Assembly (NCBI GenBank): GCA_026709625.1 | Contig: JAPOSR010000002.1 | Coordinates: 1 to 64,000 of the forward strand | Direction: 5' to 3' | DNA length: 64,000 bases | Origin: Chloroflexota bacterium | GTDB lineage: Bacteria; Chloroflexota; Anaerolineae; Aggregatilineales; Phototrophicaceae | Shown: positions 1-8,638 of the stretch, piece by piece | How positions within the stretch are numbered: the first letter of the stretch is position 1 | How the letters are laid out: every line of letters begins with the position of its first letter | Translations under genes and position numbers: made by a program | The notes under the pieces: model-generated | Seen by the model: the letters and a program-made list of their open reading frames with translations, nothing else | Told to the model about the DNA's origin: nothing | Database searches by the model: none

Positions 1-2
1 AA

Positions 3-308
3 AATGGCGCGCGCATCATGAGGCGGCACTTCTTGGCGGGTAAGCGACACCTGTACCCCGCCACCCTGCACATCCCTGACGTTCAGCCGGCGCTCGATTA
101 CATCGACAGCATGCGCGGCTTGCGCGAGCCGGGCTTGCCTGCCGAAGTCGACTGGGACGACATGATGCTCATTATGCGCCAGCAGATGACCCAGCTCAGC
201 AAGATACTCGGCAAGCTGGAGCTGAGTGTGGTAGTTGGCGCGATAATCGCCAGTGACAGCGGCGGCTTCATCAAAGAGTTTGTGGCGCGCGGCGGTGGAC
301 GGGCTTAA
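3..308 (+). CDS. C-terminal part of a class I SAM-dependent methyltransferase (5' end outside window)
   Basis: The frame is open from the first bases of the window to the TAA at 306-308, so this is the last ~101 residues of a longer gene and the ATG at 18 is internal. The pattern fits the tail of bacterial class I methyltransferases: an NGA..L.R.F segment, a strand around HLYPATLHIPD, then DYIDSMRG, and a closing beta strand (GAIIASDSGGFI) where these enzymes usually end G.F.A.K. The SAM-binding Rossmann core is not in the window, so the substrate cannot be inferred. The next gene, fructokinase, starts 55 bases downstream on the same strand. Confidence 0.6.
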   Translation, partial: NGARIMRRHFLAGKRHLYPATLHIPDVQPALDYIDSMRGLREPGLPAEVDWDDMMLIMRQQMTQLSKILGKLELSVVVGAIIASDSGGFIKEFVARGGGRA

Positions 309-362
309 TCTGCGTGCCTGCTATCCGCCTCGCCGCCGGCTGACTCAGCAGGGAGAAGGCAA

Positions 363-1307
363 ATGCCTGTCTTGTCTTTCGGCGAATTGCTGATCGACTT
401 TGTCGCGCAGGAAATGGGCGTGCCAGTCGGTGACGCGTCTGGTTTCGTCAAAGCGCCGGGTGGCGCGCCCGCCAATGTCGCTGCCGCTGTGGCGCGCTTG
501 GGCGGTCGAGCCGCTTTTATGGGCCAGCTGGGCGATGATCCTTTCGGGCATTATCTGGCTGGCGCGTTGGCTGCCGAAGGCGTCGATATCCGCGGCATCA
601 CCTATTCCCGTGAAGCGCGCACCGCCCTGGCCTTTGTCAGCAACACAATGAAAGGCGACCGCAGCTTCATGTTTTATCGGCATCCCAGCGCCGATATGCT
701 GATGCAGCCGGCTGATGTCGATACGACGATCATCGATGCCTGCCAAGCCTTTCATTACGGCAGCATCACATTCATCTGCGAGCCGGCCGCTTCGGCATTG
801 CGGCTGGCGCTCGACCATGCGCTGTCCGCCGGCAAGTTTATTTCTTACGATCCCAATCTGCGCCTGCCGCTGTGGGCGAGCGCGGACGCGGCTCGAGCCG
901 GTATGCTGGCTGGCTTAGAGTATGCCAACCTGCTCAAGATCAGCGAAGAAGAACTGCGCTTTCTCGCTGATGGCGATGTCGGCGCGCTTTGGCGAGAGCG
1001 CATGCAGCTGATCTGCGTTACTTATGGCGCGGATGGCGCGGCAGCCTATCTGCGCGATGGCTCTTGCATCAAGGTCGCTGGCTATGCCGTGCAGGCGCTG
1101 GACACGACTGGCGCTGGCGATGCCTTTGTCGCGGCGATGTTGACGAGCATCCTGGCGCGCAGAGGCCTCTGGCGCGAGCAACTGCCGCAGATTCTTGATT
1201 TCGCCAATGCGGTCGGCGCGCTCGCCTGCCTGCAAAAAGGCGCTATCCCTTCGCTGCCAACGCGGGATGAGGCGCTGGCTTTCCAACGCGAACGCAGCTC
1301 GCAGTGA
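363..1307 (+). CDS. PfkB-family sugar kinase, probably fructokinase
   Basis: 314-residue cytosolic kinase of the ribokinase/PfkB fold, the usual length for the family. Seen: GELLIDF at residues 7-13, the PfkB signature GGAPANVA at 33-40, and the C-terminal ATP/anion-hole signature DTTGAGDAF from about residue 247, with Asp253 as the expected catalytic base. The GELL(I/V)DF start and GGAPANVA favour fructokinase (ATP + fructose to fructose 6-phosphate) over ribokinase or 2-keto-3-deoxygluconate kinase, but specificity is inferred. A GGGAGAAGG ribosome-binding site precedes the ATG. The stop codon overlaps the GTG start of the following glycosyltransferase (GTGA at 1304-1307), so the two are probably co-translated. 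Confidence 0.85.
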   Translation: MPVLSFGELLIDFVAQEMGVPVGDASGFVKAPGGAPANVAAAVARLGGRAAFMGQLGDDPFGHYLAGALAAEGVDIRGITYSREARTALAFVSNTMKGDRSFMFYRHPSADMLMQPADVDTTIIDACQAFHYGSITFICEPAASALRLALDHALSAGKFISYDPNLRLPLWASADAARAGMLAGLEYANLLKISEEELRFLADGDVGALWRERMQLICVTYGADGAAAYLRDGSCIKVAGYAVQALDTTGAGDAFVAAMLTSILARRGLWREQLPQILDFANAVGALACLQKGAIPSLPTRDEALAFQRERSSQ

Positions 1308-2194
1308 GTTCTGCCGACCCCAGTGGGGTTGTGGACGAGTCGCCGCCTCGCCCCTGCGCTGCCGAGGAGCCGAGGGCGAGGCTCGACCTCTCGATTATCA
1401 TCGTCAGTTACAACACGCGCGAGCTGCTGCGCAACTGTCTGCGTTCCCTGCGCGACAGCCAGGGACTGGTGTTGGAGATCATCGTCGTCGACAACGCTTC
1501 GTCCGATGGCAGCGCCGATATGGTGCGGGCGGACTTCCCACATGTTCGGCTGCGCGCCCAGACGGTGAACAGCTGGTTTTGTGGCGGCAACAATATCGGC
1601 AGCGCGGTCGCCCGGTCCGACTATGTGCTGCTGTTGAATCCAGACACCGAAGTTTCGCCCGACGCCCTGCCGCAAATGCTGCGCTTCCTGCGCGAAAACG
1701 CGGGCTACAGCGGGGTTACGGCGCAGTTGGTCTATCCCAATGGCGCAATACAGCAAACCTGCGCGCGCATTCCGCGCTTCGAGAATCTGCTGCTGGACTA
1801 CACCTTGCTGGGTTGGCTGCTGCCGCGGCGCAAAAAGCGGCGTCATGCCGAGCTGGTTTATGCCGATTGGGACCGCGCAAGCGACCGCGATGTCGAAGCG
1901 ATACCGGGCAGCTGCACCCTGTTGCGGCGGGCAGACGCGCAGCTGGACGCTGACCTGCTGCTATACTTTCCCGAAGAAGATCTAGCGCGGCGACTGGGCG
2001 GCCAGATGCGCTATTTGGCGGCGGCGCGCATCGTCCACCACGAAAAATCATCGACGCGCAACTGGCTGGCCACTCGCATTTTCTTTCGCGACATGCTGGT
2101 CTACGCGCGCAAACATCACCGCCTGTTGCGCATGCTGCTGCTGTGGCTGTTGAGCCGCCCCCTCTATTGGGCGATGTGGCTGAAGAATCGCTAG
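1304..2194 (+). CDS. family 2 glycosyltransferase
   Basis: 296 residues, GT-A fold. The nucleotide-binding N-terminus SIIIVSYN is at residues 30-37, EIIVVDNASSDGS near 58-70, and the DXD-equivalent LLLNPDTEV near 109-117, as in rhamnosyltransferase-like GT2 enzymes. The C-terminal 60 residues are basic and hydrophobic (RMLLLWLLSRPLYWAMWL), suggesting membrane association. Translation starts at GTG 1304 inside the fructokinase stop, a 4-bp overlap implying coupling. The first ~28 residues are proline/acid rich and lie before the conserved domain. The acceptor is unknown; cell-wall or exopolysaccharide work is the likely context. Confidence 0.85.
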   Translation: MSSADPSGVVDESPPRPCAAEEPRARLDLSIIIVSYNTRELLRNCLRSLRDSQGLVLEIIVVDNASSDGSADMVRADFPHVRLRAQTVNSWFCGGNNIGSAVARSDYVLLLNPDTEVSPDALPQMLRFLRENAGYSGVTAQLVYPNGAIQQTCARIPRFENLLLDYTLLGWLLPRRKKRRHAELVYADWDRASDRDVEAIPGSCTLLRRADAQLDADLLLYFPEEDLARRLGGQMRYLAAARIVHHEKSSTRNWLATRIFFRDMLVYARKHHRLLRMLLLWLLSRPLYWAMWLKNR

Positions 2195-2201
2195 TGGGGA
2201 T

Positions 2202-3128
2202 TTATCCAAACACCGCCAGCGGCATGTGAAAAGACACCACCCAGTTGGGCGCATCGACAATTTCGCTGATCGTCAAGTCGCCAGCGACGCTGCACAAGAT
2301 ATATGCCTGGCTGCGATTTAGACGCTGGTTCGCCACCAGCCAGTTGATCATGGCGCGAACGGCATTCTTGGCGTTCGTCATCAGATCGGGGCCATGCGCG
2401 GTGGTGATGTGATAGCCGCAACTGTCCAGCCGGCTCATGGGGCTGGGGCGCTGCAGCTGCGCCTCGCGCACTGTCAGGTCTTTGCGCAGGCTGATGCGCA
2501 TCGTCATGATCATGGGCGCTTCGATGCCAGTAACACAGACTTCTCCCTGCCCTTGGGCGGCATGACAATCGCCGGTGGCAAAGAGCGCGCCTTCTACCAG
2601 CACTGGCAGCCATATCCGCGAGCCAATGACCATGTCGCGCACATCGAGATTGCCGCCATTTTCGCGTGGCGGAAAGGTGTTGAAGCGCCCCGACTCGGCC
2701 GGCGCAACACCGACCACGCCCGGATGCGGCGCGAAGGGCAGGCTGATGCGCTCGATTTCTGTCGAATAGCAGGTAGCGCCGGCGATGCGCCAATGATGCA
2801 GATAGGTATAGTCGAAGTCTTCTGGCAGCAAGCCACTGCCGGGTCGATGCGCCGACCAGCCCCAGCCTTTGTGCCGCATATCCAGAATGTCGATCTCAAG
2901 CGTATCGCCCGGCTGCGCGCCTTTGACCCAAACCGAGCCATTCAGCGCGTGAATCTTGCTGCGGTCGACGCGCTCATAATCGGCGGCTGTCCAGTGCGGC
3001 TCAATCTGCCCATTCGGCTCGGCGCAGTCAAAAACGACAATATCGCCGCTGTCGATCTCCAGTCGCGGTTTGATGGCATTGTCCCAAAAAGGCTGGGCAA
3101 CGCTGTCGTCCAGATAATGTTCGCGCAT
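2202..3128 (-). CDS. acetamidase/formamidase family amidohydrolase
   Basis: 308 residues from the ATG at 3128 (MREHYLDD), chosen because the conserved domain begins there; upstream in-frame codons are low-complexity. The protein matches the FmdA_AmdA family: VFDCAEPNGQI near residue 32, LNGSVWVKGAQPGDTLEIDILD near 66-85, the metal-site region FATGDCHAAQGQGEVCVTGIE around 185-205, and CGYHITTAHGPDLM further on. Family members hydrolyse short-chain amides to ammonia and an acid. It is convergent with the glycosyltransferase upstream and divergent from the phosphoesterase at 3261, so it is probably a single-gene transcript. Confidence 0.85.
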   Translation of the reverse strand: MREHYLDDSVAQPFWDNAIKPRLEIDSGDIVVFDCAEPNGQIEPHWTAADYERVDRSKIHALNGSVWVKGAQPGDTLEIDILDMRHKGWGWSAHRPGSGLLPEDFDYTYLHHWRIAGATCYSTEIERISLPFAPHPGVVGVAPAESGRFNTFPPRENGGNLDVRDMVIGSRIWLPVLVEGALFATGDCHAAQGQGEVCVTGIEAPMIMTMRISLRKDLTVREAQLQRPSPMSRLDSCGYHITTAHGPDLMTNAKNAVRAMINWLVANQRLNRSQAYILCSVAGDLTISEIVDAPNWVVSFHMPLAVFG

Positions 3129-3260
3129 GGCAGGCAGTATAGCGCATCCGCAGCCCGCTGGACACCGCGTTGTTGTCCTTGGCAACTGGCAAGCCACGTA
3201 TGGTGATGGAGAGGCAAAACTGGTATCATCTAGGTAGACTCTCGCGGTCGAGGACTATAG

Positions 3261-3992
3261 ATGCGCATCCTGGTCATATCTGACATTCATGCCAATCTCA
3301 CCGCATTCGAGACTGTGCTGAAAGACTGCCAAGGCGAGTGGGATTTTGTCTGGTGCCTGGGCGATGTGGTTGGTTATGGTCCCGACCCCAACGAATGCGT
3401 GGAACGGCTGCAAGAGCTGCCTATGCTGTGTCTGGCGGGCAACCACGACTGGGCGGCGCTGGAACGGCTGGATGTGCGAACTTTCAACCCCGATGCTCGT
3501 CGAGCCGCCGAGTGGACGCGCAACACCCTCACGCCCGCCAACACGCGCTTTCTCGAAGACCTGCCGGTAACCTTTGTCATCGGCGACTATACTTTGGTGC
3601 ATGCCAGCCCGCGCGAGCCGATCTGGGAATATATCTTGGAGCCAGCCATTGCCGAGGCCAACTTCCCGCACTTCGACACGCCGTATTGCCTGGTGGGGCA
3701 TACGCATCAGCCAATCATCTACAACGAGGTGAATGGATCTGGCAAGGCGCGCAGCGAATCGCCACAATACTTCAATGGGCGCGCGCTGAATGGCAATCGG
3801 CAGATCATCAATCCCGGCAGCATTGGCCAACCGCGCGATCGCAATCCCGATGCCGCTTACGCCCTTCTTGATCTGGAACGCGGCTTGTTTGAACATCGGC
3901 GCATTCCCTACGACATTCGGGATGTGCAAAACCGCATGCGCGAACACCGCTTGCCTGAACGCTTGGTGACGCGTCTGGAACATGGCGTCTAG
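3261..3992 (+). CDS. calcineurin-like metallophosphoesterase (YfcE/MJ0936-like)
   Basis: 243 residues with the five metallophosphoesterase blocks in order: DIHAN at 8-12, GDVVGYGPDP from about 35, GNHD near 60, VHASP near 113, GHTHQPI near 147 and INPGSIGQPRD near 180. These ligate a di-metal centre that cleaves phosphomono- or diesters; the GDVVGYGPDPN form is typical of the YfcE-like family with unknown physiological substrate. Its TAG stop (3990-3992) abuts the GTG start of a DtxR-like regulator, implying a two-gene operon. A second family member lies at 30927-31697. Confidence 0.85.
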   Translation: MRILVISDIHANLTAFETVLKDCQGEWDFVWCLGDVVGYGPDPNECVERLQELPMLCLAGNHDWAALERLDVRTFNPDARRAAEWTRNTLTPANTRFLEDLPVTFVIGDYTLVHASPREPIWEYILEPAIAEANFPHFDTPYCLVGHTHQPIIYNEVNGSGKARSESPQYFNGRALNGNRQIINPGSIGQPRDRNPDAAYALLDLERGLFEHRRIPYDIRDVQNRMREHRLPERLVTRLEHGV

Positions 3993-4682
3993 GTGTCCGC
4001 GCCCAGCATGAAAACCGAGCTCAGCAGCAAGATGCGCGCCTATCTGGCCGAGATTGTTCGCCTGCTCGAGCAGCAGCCGACCGAATATGTCAGCAGCTCA
4101 CAGCTGTCCGCGGCGCTGGATATCAGCCCGCCAGCTGTCAACCGCATGGTCAATCGCCTGGGCGATTTGGGCTTGCTGAAGCACAAACCCTACCAAGGCA
4201 TCGCCATTACAGAAGCCGGACGGCGCGTCGCCTTGAAGCATATCCGCCGCCAGCGCATCGCCGAGGTCTTCCTGGTGCAGGTTATGGGAATCAACTGGGT
4301 GGATGTCCATGGCGAGGCGCGGCAACTGCGCGACGGACTGAGCGAGAAAGTCGTCGCGCGTATGGAGCGGATGACGGGCGCGCCAAGGACCTGTCCGCAT
4401 GGCGAGCCGATACCCGCTGCCGATGGCACATTGCCGCCCATGACCGATGTGCCGCTTGCCCAGCTGAAACATGCCGCGCGCATCCGCATCAGCCGCCTGG
4501 TCACGCGCGAATCTGACCGACTGGCTTACATGGAAGCGCTGGGACTGTTGCCCGGGCAGCGCTGCGAGCTTATCCATGTCGCGCCTTTTGACGGACCCAT
4601 GCAGCTGAAGCTGGGGCGCGAATACCGCATCATCGGCCACAGCCTGGCGCGCCTGATCCGCGTGCGTGTCGAAGACGGCTAA
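3993..4682 (+). CDS. DtxR/MntR-type metal-dependent transcriptional regulator with FeoA domain
   Basis: 229 residues in three parts: an N-terminal winged helix (residues ~8-70, with SQLSAALDISPPAVNRMVNRL as recognition helix), a metal-binding/dimerization domain with the hallmark CPHGEPIP near residue 128 and conserved EVFLVQVMG upstream, and a C-terminal SH3-like FeoA domain (~150-228). Such proteins repress iron or manganese uptake genes when metal is bound. The GTG at 3993 follows the preceding stop with no gap; an ATG at 4008 is an alternative start and matches the family N-terminus (MKTELS) better. No metal transporter lies nearby, so Fe versus Mn cannot be assigned. Confidence 0.85.
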   Translation: MSAPSMKTELSSKMRAYLAEIVRLLEQQPTEYVSSSQLSAALDISPPAVNRMVNRLGDLGLLKHKPYQGIAITEAGRRVALKHIRRQRIAEVFLVQVMGINWVDVHGEARQLRDGLSEKVVARMERMTGAPRTCPHGEPIPAADGTLPPMTDVPLAQLKHAARIRISRLVTRESDRLAYMEALGLLPGQRCELIHVAPFDGPMQLKLGREYRIIGHSLARLIRVRVEDG

Positions 4683-4765
4683 TCTAGCCCAGCACAAAGC
4701 GCGCCCTGTGTATTGGCGGGCAGATGTGGTTGAATCTGCCGACACGGTCTACAGCAGGAACAGCT

Positions 4766-5353
4766 ATGAAAATCGGCGTACTCGCCTTGCAAGGCGCTTT
4801 TATCGAACACAGCAAGATGCTGGCTCGTCTGGGCGTGAAAGCAGTCGATGTGCGGCTGCCGCATCAGTTGGCAGATCTGGACGGGTTGATCATCCCCGGC
4901 GGTGAAAGCACGACCATTGGCAAGCTCGCCAGCGCCTATGGCTTGGTTAAGCCGCTGCGTCAATTCGCCGCTGCCAAGCCAACCTGGGGCACCTGCGCCG
5001 GCATGATCTTCCTGGCGAAGGACATCGGCAGTCAGCAGCAGCCGATCCTCGGCTCGATGGATATCGCCGTCGACCGCAACGCCTTCGGCAGGCAGATCGA
5101 TAGCTTCGAAACCGACCTGGCGATTGCCGAACTCGGCGCGCTGCCCTTTCATGCCGTCTTCATTCGCGCGCCAGTCGTCAAAGCTGTAGCGTCGTCGGTC
5201 GCTGTGCTGGCGCGGCTCGCTGATGGACGCATTGTGGCTGTGCGGCAACAGCGTCTCCTGGCGACTGCTTTTCATCCCGAATTGACCGATGATTTGCGAT
5301 TGCACGAGTATTTTTGCGGTATAGTGAAATGCACAATAAAACCACATGCCTAG
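4766..5353 (+). CDS. pdxT: pyridoxal 5'-phosphate synthase glutaminase subunit PdxT
   Basis: 195 residues, the normal PdxT length. Seen: GVLALQGAFIEH at 4-15, IIPGGEST at 42-49, the nucleophile elbow GTCAGM with Cys77, and the catalytic HPE (His170, Glu172). PdxT hydrolyses glutamine and feeds ammonia to PdxS, which builds PLP from ribose 5-phosphate and glyceraldehyde 3-phosphate. The start is the ATG with AGGAA eight bases upstream. The partner pdxS is not in the window although the two are often adjacent. An acidic ORF begins 16 bases after the stop. A 7-bp hairpin (4719-4725 with 4734-4740) lies upstream without a U tract. Confidence 0.92.
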   Translation: MKIGVLALQGAFIEHSKMLARLGVKAVDVRLPHQLADLDGLIIPGGESTTIGKLASAYGLVKPLRQFAAAKPTWGTCAGMIFLAKDIGSQQQPILGSMDIAVDRNAFGRQIDSFETDLAIAELGALPFHAVFIRAPVVKAVASSVAVLARLADGRIVAVRQQRLLATAFHPELTDDLRLHEYFCGIVKCTIKPHA

Positions 5354-5369
5354 ACCGAGACAGGTGAAT

Positions 5370-5873
5370 ATGTCCAGCCAGCCGCCCAATGATGAACCGC
5401 CGGGCAAGTCTCTGCTTGATTTGCTGCGGGCAGGCGCAACCACCCATCTGGATGATATCGGCGAACCTTCGGCGGAAGAACTGGCGGCGCTGGACAAGGA
5501 AGAACTGGACGCTGGCCTGCTCGACCAGTCCGCCGACCTGCCGCAGTTCGCTCTCTCGCTTTTTGCAGAGATCGACAAGCCCGAGTTGGTCTCGCTGGAA
5601 GGCTTGGACGATATTGGTGAAGCCGAGCTTGGCGACGAGCAAGAGGCCGCTGGCGAGCCGCTTGATGAAGGCGAAGCGCTGCTGGAAGACTTTGTCGATA
5701 TTGACCTGGATGATGCCGAGCTGGCTGATGAAGGCTACGACCTGGACGATGAGGATATTGAAAGCTACCACGATTTGTATGGCGAAGACGATGCCATCAT
5801 CCCGTCTTTCCGCGAGGGTGAATTTGCCGAAGAAGACGACGGCGACAGCGCCTATTATAATGAACTGCGCTGA
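5370..5873 (+). CDS. hypothetical strongly acidic protein
   Basis: 167 residues, no recognised domain. From about residue 25 the sequence is dominated by Asp and Glu (for example ELAALDKEELDAG and IDLDDAELADEGYDLDDEDI), with few basic residues, so the product should be highly acidic and partly disordered. The ATG at 5370 is preferred because the upstream ATG at 5346 would overlap pdxT; ACAGGTG lies just before it. It sits between pdxT and a nucleotidyltransferase that starts 12 bases after its stop, suggesting one transcript. No function is assigned. Confidence 0.6.
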   Translation: MSSQPPNDEPPGKSLLDLLRAGATTHLDDIGEPSAEELAALDKEELDAGLLDQSADLPQFALSLFAEIDKPELVSLEGLDDIGEAELGDEQEAAGEPLDEGEALLEDFVDIDLDDAELADEGYDLDDEDIESYHDLYGEDDAIIPSFREGEFAEEDDGDSAYYNELR

Positions 5874-5885
5874 GCGCGCCTGACT

Positions 5886-6593
5886 GTGGACGGCATAATT
5901 TTGGCAGCGGGGCATGGCAAACGCATGCGCCCACTGACGCTGGAAAGCCCCAAGCCGCTGCTGCAACTGCGCAACCGTCCACTGTTGGAGTGGTCGCTGC
6001 GCAGCCTGTGTGGCATCGTGCGGCGCGTGCTCGTGGTCGTGAATTATCGCAAAGAACAAATCGCTGCTTTTATGGCGACTCAGCGCATCTTCACCGACTA
6101 TGCGCTGGTGGAACAGCAGCCAACGCCGCTGGGCACGGGGCATGCGTTGCGCTGCTGCCAGCCGCATCTGCGCAGCGAAGACTTCTTGGTCATCAATGGC
6201 GACGATCTCTTCCCGCGGGCTGGGCTGCTTGCCTTGAGCCGGGCAGGCTATGGCATCTTGTCCATGCGGCGCGCCGACTACTCGCGCTATGGCGTGATCC
6301 AGCGCGATGACAAGGGCGATTTCATGCGCATTGACGAAAAACCGCCCGCCGAACGCTACCCATCGCCCGCGCTTTGCAGCATCGGCGCGTACAAGCTGCA
6401 ATCGGGCATTTTTGACAGCGAGCCCCCGGCGTCTGCGCGTGGCGAAGTCGAATTAACCGATATGGTTACAGCCATCGCGCGCAGACAGCGGGTCGAAGTC
6501 GTCGATTCGCCGTGGTGGCTGCCGATTGGCGACCCCGAGGCTCTGGCGGCTGCCCAGGCTGTGGATGTGATGCGGCATCTGCTTGCCCTGTAA
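5886..6593 (+). CDS. sugar-phosphate nucleotidyltransferase (NTP_transferase family)
   Basis: 235 residues beginning with the nucleotide-binding signature DGIILAAGHGKRMRPLT at 2-18 and PKPLL near 24-28, then GTGHAL near 80 and the metal-binding INGDDLF near 102, characteristic of glucose-1-phosphate thymidylyl/uridylyltransferase-like enzymes and of the GlmU N-terminal domain. It lacks any C-terminal beta-helix acetyltransferase domain. The start is a GTG 12 bases after the acidic ORF. The reaction is NTP + sugar 1-phosphate to NDP-sugar + PPi; which sugar cannot be read from sequence. An RmlC-like epimerase and a nucleotide-sugar epimerase occur elsewhere in the window. Confidence 0.8.
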   Translation: MDGIILAAGHGKRMRPLTLESPKPLLQLRNRPLLEWSLRSLCGIVRRVLVVVNYRKEQIAAFMATQRIFTDYALVEQQPTPLGTGHALRCCQPHLRSEDFLVINGDDLFPRAGLLALSRAGYGILSMRRADYSRYGVIQRDDKGDFMRIDEKPPAERYPSPALCSIGAYKLQSGIFDSEPPASARGEVELTDMVTAIARRQRVEVVDSPWWLPIGDPEALAAAQAVDVMRHLLAL

Positions 6594-6655
6594 TTCCTGA
6601 CGAGATTCTGCGACAATGCGCCTTCGCCGTCTGTAGATGAGCTGTGCGCAAAGCC

Positions 6656-7270
6656 ATGATCCGCATCACCTATGCTCCCGCCGACGAGGCGCTCGCCCAC
6701 AGCATCCGCGCCGACCTGAGCCACAGAGCAGCGCAGACGCAATCGCTGCTCATCGTGCTGGCAAGCGAGGCCGCGCTGGCAGAGCCATCTGTGCAAAGCG
6801 AAATCGGGCGGGCACAGCAGGGAGGGGCTCTCATCCTGCCGATTTTGACGGGCGATGTCGAGCTGCCGCCAGCGCTGACAAAGTTGCGTCCGCTGGACTT
6901 TCGCGCTGGCTATAAAGGCGATTTGCTGCGGAAACGCGTGGATGCGTTGCCGGCCCACCACCGGGCTGCCCGCCGGGCGAATCGGCGCGCGCTGCTGATT
7001 TTCGCCGGTCTCGCCGCCATTATGTTCAGCCTGGCGATCGTAGGCATGTCGGCTGGGCTGGTGGCTTTCCCGGTCGCCGAATACAACGAAGAAGCCACTT
7101 TTCAAGCGCAGTGGATCAATGGCTTAATCCGCGAGACGCTGGAATATGTGCAGCCGCGCAGCACGGCCGACGCCATGAACTTCGCCGCGACCTATGAAGC
7201 AGCGCCCACGCGCCTGCATTTTTATGTGCGCGGCACCGCCACCGCCATGTCACAGCAGCCCAGCCCATGA
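6656..7270 (+). CDS. membrane-anchored TIR-like protein
   Basis: 204 residues. Residues 1-~90 look like a shortened TIR domain: IRITYAPADEALAHSIRADL at the start, then the box LLIVLASEAALAEPSVQSEIGRA with the glutamate at the position of the NADase catalytic Glu, then LILPILTGDVELPPALTKLRPLDF. A basic stretch (RRANRRA) precedes one transmembrane helix (~115-140, LLIFAGLAAIMFSLAIVGMSAGLV) and a ~60-residue C-terminal region predicted outside the cell. The ATG at 6656 is chosen over the GTG at 6644. The stop overlaps the start of the flavin monooxygenase (ATGA, 7267-7270). TIR assignment is by pattern only. Confidence 0.55.
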   Translation: MIRITYAPADEALAHSIRADLSHRAAQTQSLLIVLASEAALAEPSVQSEIGRAQQGGALILPILTGDVELPPALTKLRPLDFRAGYKGDLLRKRVDALPAHHRAARRANRRALLIFAGLAAIMFSLAIVGMSAGLVAFPVAEYNEEATFQAQWINGLIRETLEYVQPRSTADAMNFAATYEAAPTRLHFYVRGTATAMSQQPSP

Positions 7271-8496
7271 AGCCGACTGCCGATGTGCTGGTAATTGGGG
7301 CGGGGCCGGCCGGCATCAACGCCGCGTATGCGCTCGCCCAGGCGGGAATCGACTATCGCATCATCGAACGCACGCAGACGCTGGCGCCCACCTGGAGCAA
7401 TCTGTATCCCTCGCTGCGGCTGAATACCTCGCGCTTTTACAGCCACCTGCCTGGGCGCAAGTTTCCATTGCACTGGGGCATGTACGCCACTGCCAGACAA
7501 TATCATCGACATCTGGTCGCATGGACAGCTGAGCGGCAGCTGCCAGTTGAATATGGGATTGAGGTATATCGGGTCGCGCCGCGCCGCGATGGCTGCTGGC
7601 AGGTCGAAAGCAGCGAGGGCACGCACAGCTATCGCGCTGTCATCCCGGCCACGGGCGTGTTTGACAATCCCCAGCTGCCGCAGATCAAAGGCTTGGCGGA
7701 CTTTGGCGGCGAGGTCATCCACTCGCGCGATTTTCGGCAGCCGCGGCAAGCCCGGGGCAAGCGCGTTCTGGTGGTCGGCAACGGACCCAGTGGCACAGAT
7801 ATCGCTGTGGCGGCGGGCTCTGAGGCAGCGGGTGGCTTTGTCTGGCTATCGATTCGCAGCGGCGTCGATTCGCGCCCACGTTATCCGTATGGCTTGCCGC
7901 GACATCTGTGGATGCTCTTGGGCGAGCGGCTGCCGGCCAGAGCCTGCGCCTGGCTGCTGCGGCACACGGGCGCGATTGAATACAACCAGGCTGACTTTGG
8001 CTTGTGGGCGGCGTCATCCCAAAGCGGCAGCGCAGTCGGTTATCGGGGCCCCGAATTGCTGAATGCCTTGCGCGAGGGGCTGGTCGTGCCAGCGCGGCAT
8101 CCTCTGCGCTTCGCTGCCCGTGGCGCGATATTGGCGGATGGCGCGCGACTCGAGCTGGATATGGTGATCATGGCGACTGGCTATCTGCCGGTGCTGCATC
8201 AATACTTGGATATCGACATGCAATTCAGCCAGGCTGCTGCGGTTCCCACAGCGGGCTGCGATTGGGATATCGGTCCGAATGGCGTGCGCGGCTGGCCCCT
8301 GCGCGATACCAGCGAGCACAAAAACGGCCGGCAGGTTCTGGGGCATCCGGGGCTGTATCTGGTCGGCGTGTTTTATAAGGGGCGCGGCGCATTTTATAAT
8401 ATGGGCGTCGAAGCGCAGATCGCCGCCGAGCAGCTGCGCGCGTATCTGAAGCGGCGGCATTTCCCCACAGCTGTCCCATGCGCGGCCGCAATCTAG
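7267..8496 (+). CDS. FAD/NADPH-dependent flavin monooxygenase (FMO-like)
   Basis: 409 residues with two dinucleotide-binding motifs: VIGAGPAG at 9-16 for FAD and VVGNGPSG near residue 170 for NADPH. Between them lies FGGEVIHSRDF, close to the FMO fingerprint FxGxxxHxxx(Y/F). MVIMATGY near 300 is the second ATG motif of FMO/Baeyer-Villiger-type enzymes. The protein should oxygenate a soft nucleophile or a ketone with O2 and NADPH; substrate unknown. Its ATG overlaps the TIR-like gene stop by four bases, so the two are translationally coupled. There is no gene within 140 bases downstream. Confidence 0.85.
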   Translation: MKPTADVLVIGAGPAGINAAYALAQAGIDYRIIERTQTLAPTWSNLYPSLRLNTSRFYSHLPGRKFPLHWGMYATARQYHRHLVAWTAERQLPVEYGIEVYRVAPRRDGCWQVESSEGTHSYRAVIPATGVFDNPQLPQIKGLADFGGEVIHSRDFRQPRQARGKRVLVVGNGPSGTDIAVAAGSEAAGGFVWLSIRSGVDSRPRYPYGLPRHLWMLLGERLPARACAWLLRHTGAIEYNQADFGLWAASSQSGSAVGYRGPELLNALREGLVVPARHPLRFAARGAILADGARLELDMVIMATGYLPVLHQYLDIDMQFSQAAAVPTAGCDWDIGPNGVRGWPLRDTSEHKNGRQVLGHPGLYLVGVFYKGRGAFYNMGVEAQIAAEQLRAYLKRRHFPTAVPCAAAI

Positions 8497-8638
8497 GCGC
8501 TGGGCGAGATTGATGGCGAGGCATTTGCCTGGCGCTGTTGAGTTTTCTATGGTCTTCAGCAGCACGATTCTACGAAGGCGGCGCCTCGCCCATTTATCGT
8601 AAGCTCCTCTTTCATTTCGGGTGGGGACAAAGCGCTCA

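Noticed and set aside
4719..4740. Regulatory hairpin before pdxT
   Set aside because: Seven-pair stem only, no U tract and no known PLP riboswitch; could be chance.
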